Assembly: GCA_031426455.1 (NCBI GenBank)
Contig: JANPLI010000192.1
Coordinates: forward strand, 1-22,448
DNA length: 22,448 nt
Source of the DNA: JANNMJ01 sp031426455
Lineage (GTDB): Bacteria; Bacteroidota; Bacteroidia; Cytophagales; Hymenobacteraceae
Direction of reading: 5' to 3'
The notes below the pieces were generated by a model that worked only from the letters and a program-made list of their open reading frames with translations, was not told the DNA's origin and did no database searches. This document shows positions 20,793 to 22,448 of the stretch, piece by piece; within the stretch, counting starts at the first letter, position 1, and each line of letters starts with the position of its first letter. The translations under genes were made by a program, and so were the position numbers.

Positions 20793-22448
20793 ATGACTTT
20801 TTCCGACCTTGCCCTCCTCCCGGCGCTACAGCGCGCCGTGGCCGACGAAGGCTACACCACCCCCACCCCCATTCAGGCGCAAGCCATTCCGCTCGTGCTG
20901 GAAGGCGCCGACCTCATCGGCCTCGCCCAAACCGGCACCGGCAAAACGGCCGCGTTCACGCTGCCCATCCTGCAACGGTTGCAGGAAAATCCACCGGCCC
21001 ACCCGCGTGGTATCCGCTGCCTGATTCTGACGCCGACGCGCGAGCTGGCGATTCAGATTCAGGAGTCGTTCGCCAACTACGGCCGCCACCTCAAGCTGCG
21101 CTCGACGGTCATTTTCGGCGGCGTCGGCCAGAATCCGCAGGTCGAAGCCATCCGGCGGCACCCGGAAATTCTGATCGCCACGCCCGGCCGCTTGCTCGAC
21201 CTGATGCAGCAGGGCCTGTTGAATATCGGCTCCATCGAAATCTTCGTGCTGGATGAAGCCGACCGGATGCTCGATATGGGGTTCATCCACGATATCCGCA
21301 AGATCATTCCCAAGCTGCCGGCCCAGCGCCAGACGCTGCTCTTTTCGGCCACGATGCCGAACGAGATTCAGGGCCTGGCCCAGAGCATCCTGCGGAACCC
21401 GAAGCAGGTGGCCGTCGCGCCGCCCGCCGCCACCGCCGACCTCGTGGAGCAGCGCGTCTTTATGGTGGGCAAGGAGCACAAAAAAGAGCTGCTCCGCCAT
21501 TTGCTCGACACGCGCCCCGAAATCAAGCGGGTGCTGGTTTTCGGCCGCACCAAGCACGGCTCGAACAAGATCGAGAAGGACCTCAACGCAATGGGCATCA
21601 ACGCGATGGCCATTCACGGCAATAAGAGTCAGACCGCCCGTCAGCAAGCCCTGGCTGACTTCAAGGCCGGCAAGCTGCGCGTACTCGTCGCCACGGATAT
21701 CGCCTCGCGCGGGATCGACATCGAAGAGCTCTCGCACGTCATCAACTACGAACTGCCGAATATCCCCGAAACCTACGTCCACCGTATTGGGCGCACCGGC
21801 CGGGCGGGTTTTAGCGGCGAGGCCTACTCGTTCTGCGACCACGAAGAGCGCGATTACCTGCTCGATATCCAAAAGCTGATCCGCCAGGAAGTGCCCGTGG
21901 ATCTGGAACACCCCTTCGTGGGCGACAACGTGCCTGAAGTCAAGTTCGGCTCGCGCCCCAGCGGCCTGCGCCCCCCCCTCCGTTCGCCGGAGCATATGGG
22001 CGGCGGCAACCGGGGCGGCGGACGTAGCGGTGGCGGACGCGGTGGCAACGCCGGTGGCGGCAGCCGCGATGGCCAACGGAGTGCCGCAGCCGCGCCCCGT
22101 GCTCAGGAACCGCAGCGGAGTGCTGCGCCCGCCGGCACCGGCGGTCAGCGCCCGCACAACCCCGCCCGTCCGCAAGGCGAACGGGGCAACCATCAGCGGA
22201 GCGCCCACGAAGCGCCGCGCCCGCCGCGTGAACCCCGCGAACCCCGCGACGGCGCCCGCCCAGTGCGCGAATCGATCCGCAACACGCCGCCCCCGCGCGA
22301 GCAGACCAGCGAATCGGGCCGCACCTATTCCGGCACCAACCCCGCCTACCTGCCCCGCGAGGGCCAGCAGCCGCGCCGCAAGCCTTCGGGTGAAGGCGGC
22401 GAGCGCGGTGGCTCGGGTGGTGGCCAAGGCGGCTACCGGGGCGGGCGT
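20793..22448 (+). CDS. rhlE: RhlE-type DEAD-box ATP-dependent RNA helicase (3' end beyond window)
   Basis: The frame is open from the ATG at 20793 to the last base, giving 552 residues without a stop. All helicase motifs are present: Q motif with F3 and TPTPIQ at 23-28, motif I AQTGTGKT at 45-52, Ib TPGR, II DEAD at 154-157, III SAT at 185-187, the RGID segment of motif V, and VI HRIGRTGR at 330-337. From about residue 402 the chain is a long basic, Gly/Arg/Pro-rich low-complexity tail with QRSA repeated, probably disordered and RNA-binding. RhlE-type helicases remodel RNA during ribosome assembly and mRNA decay, often with cold-related expression. The start follows family length, with F3 in the right place relative to the Q motif. 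Confidence 0.95.
   Translation, partial: MTFSDLALLPALQRAVADEGYTTPTPIQAQAIPLVLEGADLIGLAQTGTGKTAAFTLPILQRLQENPPAHPRGIRCLILTPTRELAIQIQESFANYGRHLKLRSTVIFGGVGQNPQVEAIRRHPEILIATPGRLLDLMQQGLLNIGSIEIFVLDEADRMLDMGFIHDIRKIIPKLPAQRQTLLFSATMPNEIQGLAQSILRNPKQVAVAPPAATADLVEQRVFMVGKEHKKELLRHLLDTRPEIKRVLVFGRTKHGSNKIEKDLNAMGINAMAIHGNKSQTARQQALADFKAGKLRVLVATDIASRGIDIEELSHVINYELPNIPETYVHRIGRTGRAGFSGEAYSFCDHEERDYLLDIQKLIRQEVPVDLEHPFVGDNVPEVKFGSRPSGLRPPLRSPEHMGGGNRGGGRSGGGRGGNAGGGSRDGQRSAAAAPRAQEPQRSAAPAGTGGQRPHNPARPQGERGNHQRSAHEAPRPPREPREPRDGARPVRESIRNTPPPREQTSESGRTYSGTNPAYLPREGQQPRRKPSGEGGERGGSGGGQGGYRGGR

Noticed and set aside
20826..22427. Open frame of 533 codons antisense to the helicase
   Set aside because: It mirrors the RhlE coding frame, whose motifs are unmistakable. 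GC-rich codon use keeps the opposite strand free of stops, and the peptide resembles no family.
1..22448. CRISPR arrays, tRNA or rRNA genes, intact insertion sequences
   Set aside because: None seen: the repeats found have no regular spacers, no cloverleaf sequence was recognised, and no transposase frame is present.

Overview
The window is about 22.4 kb of GC-rich bacterial chromosome, most consistent with Bacteroidota, order Cytophagales, probably a Hymenobacter-like member of the Hymenobacteraceae. Support: a secreted protease with a C-terminal type IX secretion (T9SS) sorting domain; Bacteroidota-type promoter boxes of the form TAnnTTTG; no Shine-Dalgarno-led starts; and the gene order miaB, sigma-54 activator, lptE, TPR-like gene, secG, groES, groEL, which I recall as typical of Cytophagales. 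The genus is inference.

Layout. 1-715 (-): N-terminal part of a PolX-family protein cut by the window edge. 898-2783 (+): Nif3-like protein and a coiled-coil/zinc-ribbon protein. 2867-4549 (+): exported TPR protein. 4630-5955 (+): pabB. 6050-11832 (+): miaB, a hicA/hicB toxin-antitoxin pair, a receiver-less sigma-54 activator, lptE, an uncharacterised TPR-like gene and secG, closed by a strong terminator. 11833-12243: a 411-bp gap holding an octad tract and an inverted-repeat-bounded element. 12244-14342 (+): groES and groEL, separated by a tandem 65-bp repeat. 14532-15590 (-): a small lipoprotein and a SUI1/YciH-like factor. 15741-16265 (+): NAD(P)H-dependent FMN reductase-like protein. 16426-20451 (-): large reprolysin-like metalloprotease with IPT domains and a T9SS signal. 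20793-22448 (+): RhlE-type DEAD-box helicase, running off the right edge.

Theme. Much of the window is housekeeping: folate precursor synthesis, tRNA modification, outer-membrane assembly, Sec translocation, chaperonins and RNA remodelling. The accessory elements are hicAB, which overlaps the miaB stop and sits between it and its usual neighbour, and the T9SS protease.

The most unusual signal is not a gene. Between 2.7 and 12.7 kb several gene junctions carry degenerate tandem tracts with a strict 7- or 8-nt period. They tend to occur as two arms, a G/T-rich arm followed by an inverted A/C-rich arm, so the arms could pair. Sequence differs between sites, but the period and arrangement recur. 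In three genes (the TPR protein, pabB, lptE) the tract is read into the N-terminus, and in lptE it encodes the hydrophobic core of the lipoprotein signal. I do not recognise this as a named repeat family.

Both edge genes (polX and rhlE) are incomplete here. All functional calls rest on reading the sequence; no database search was possible.
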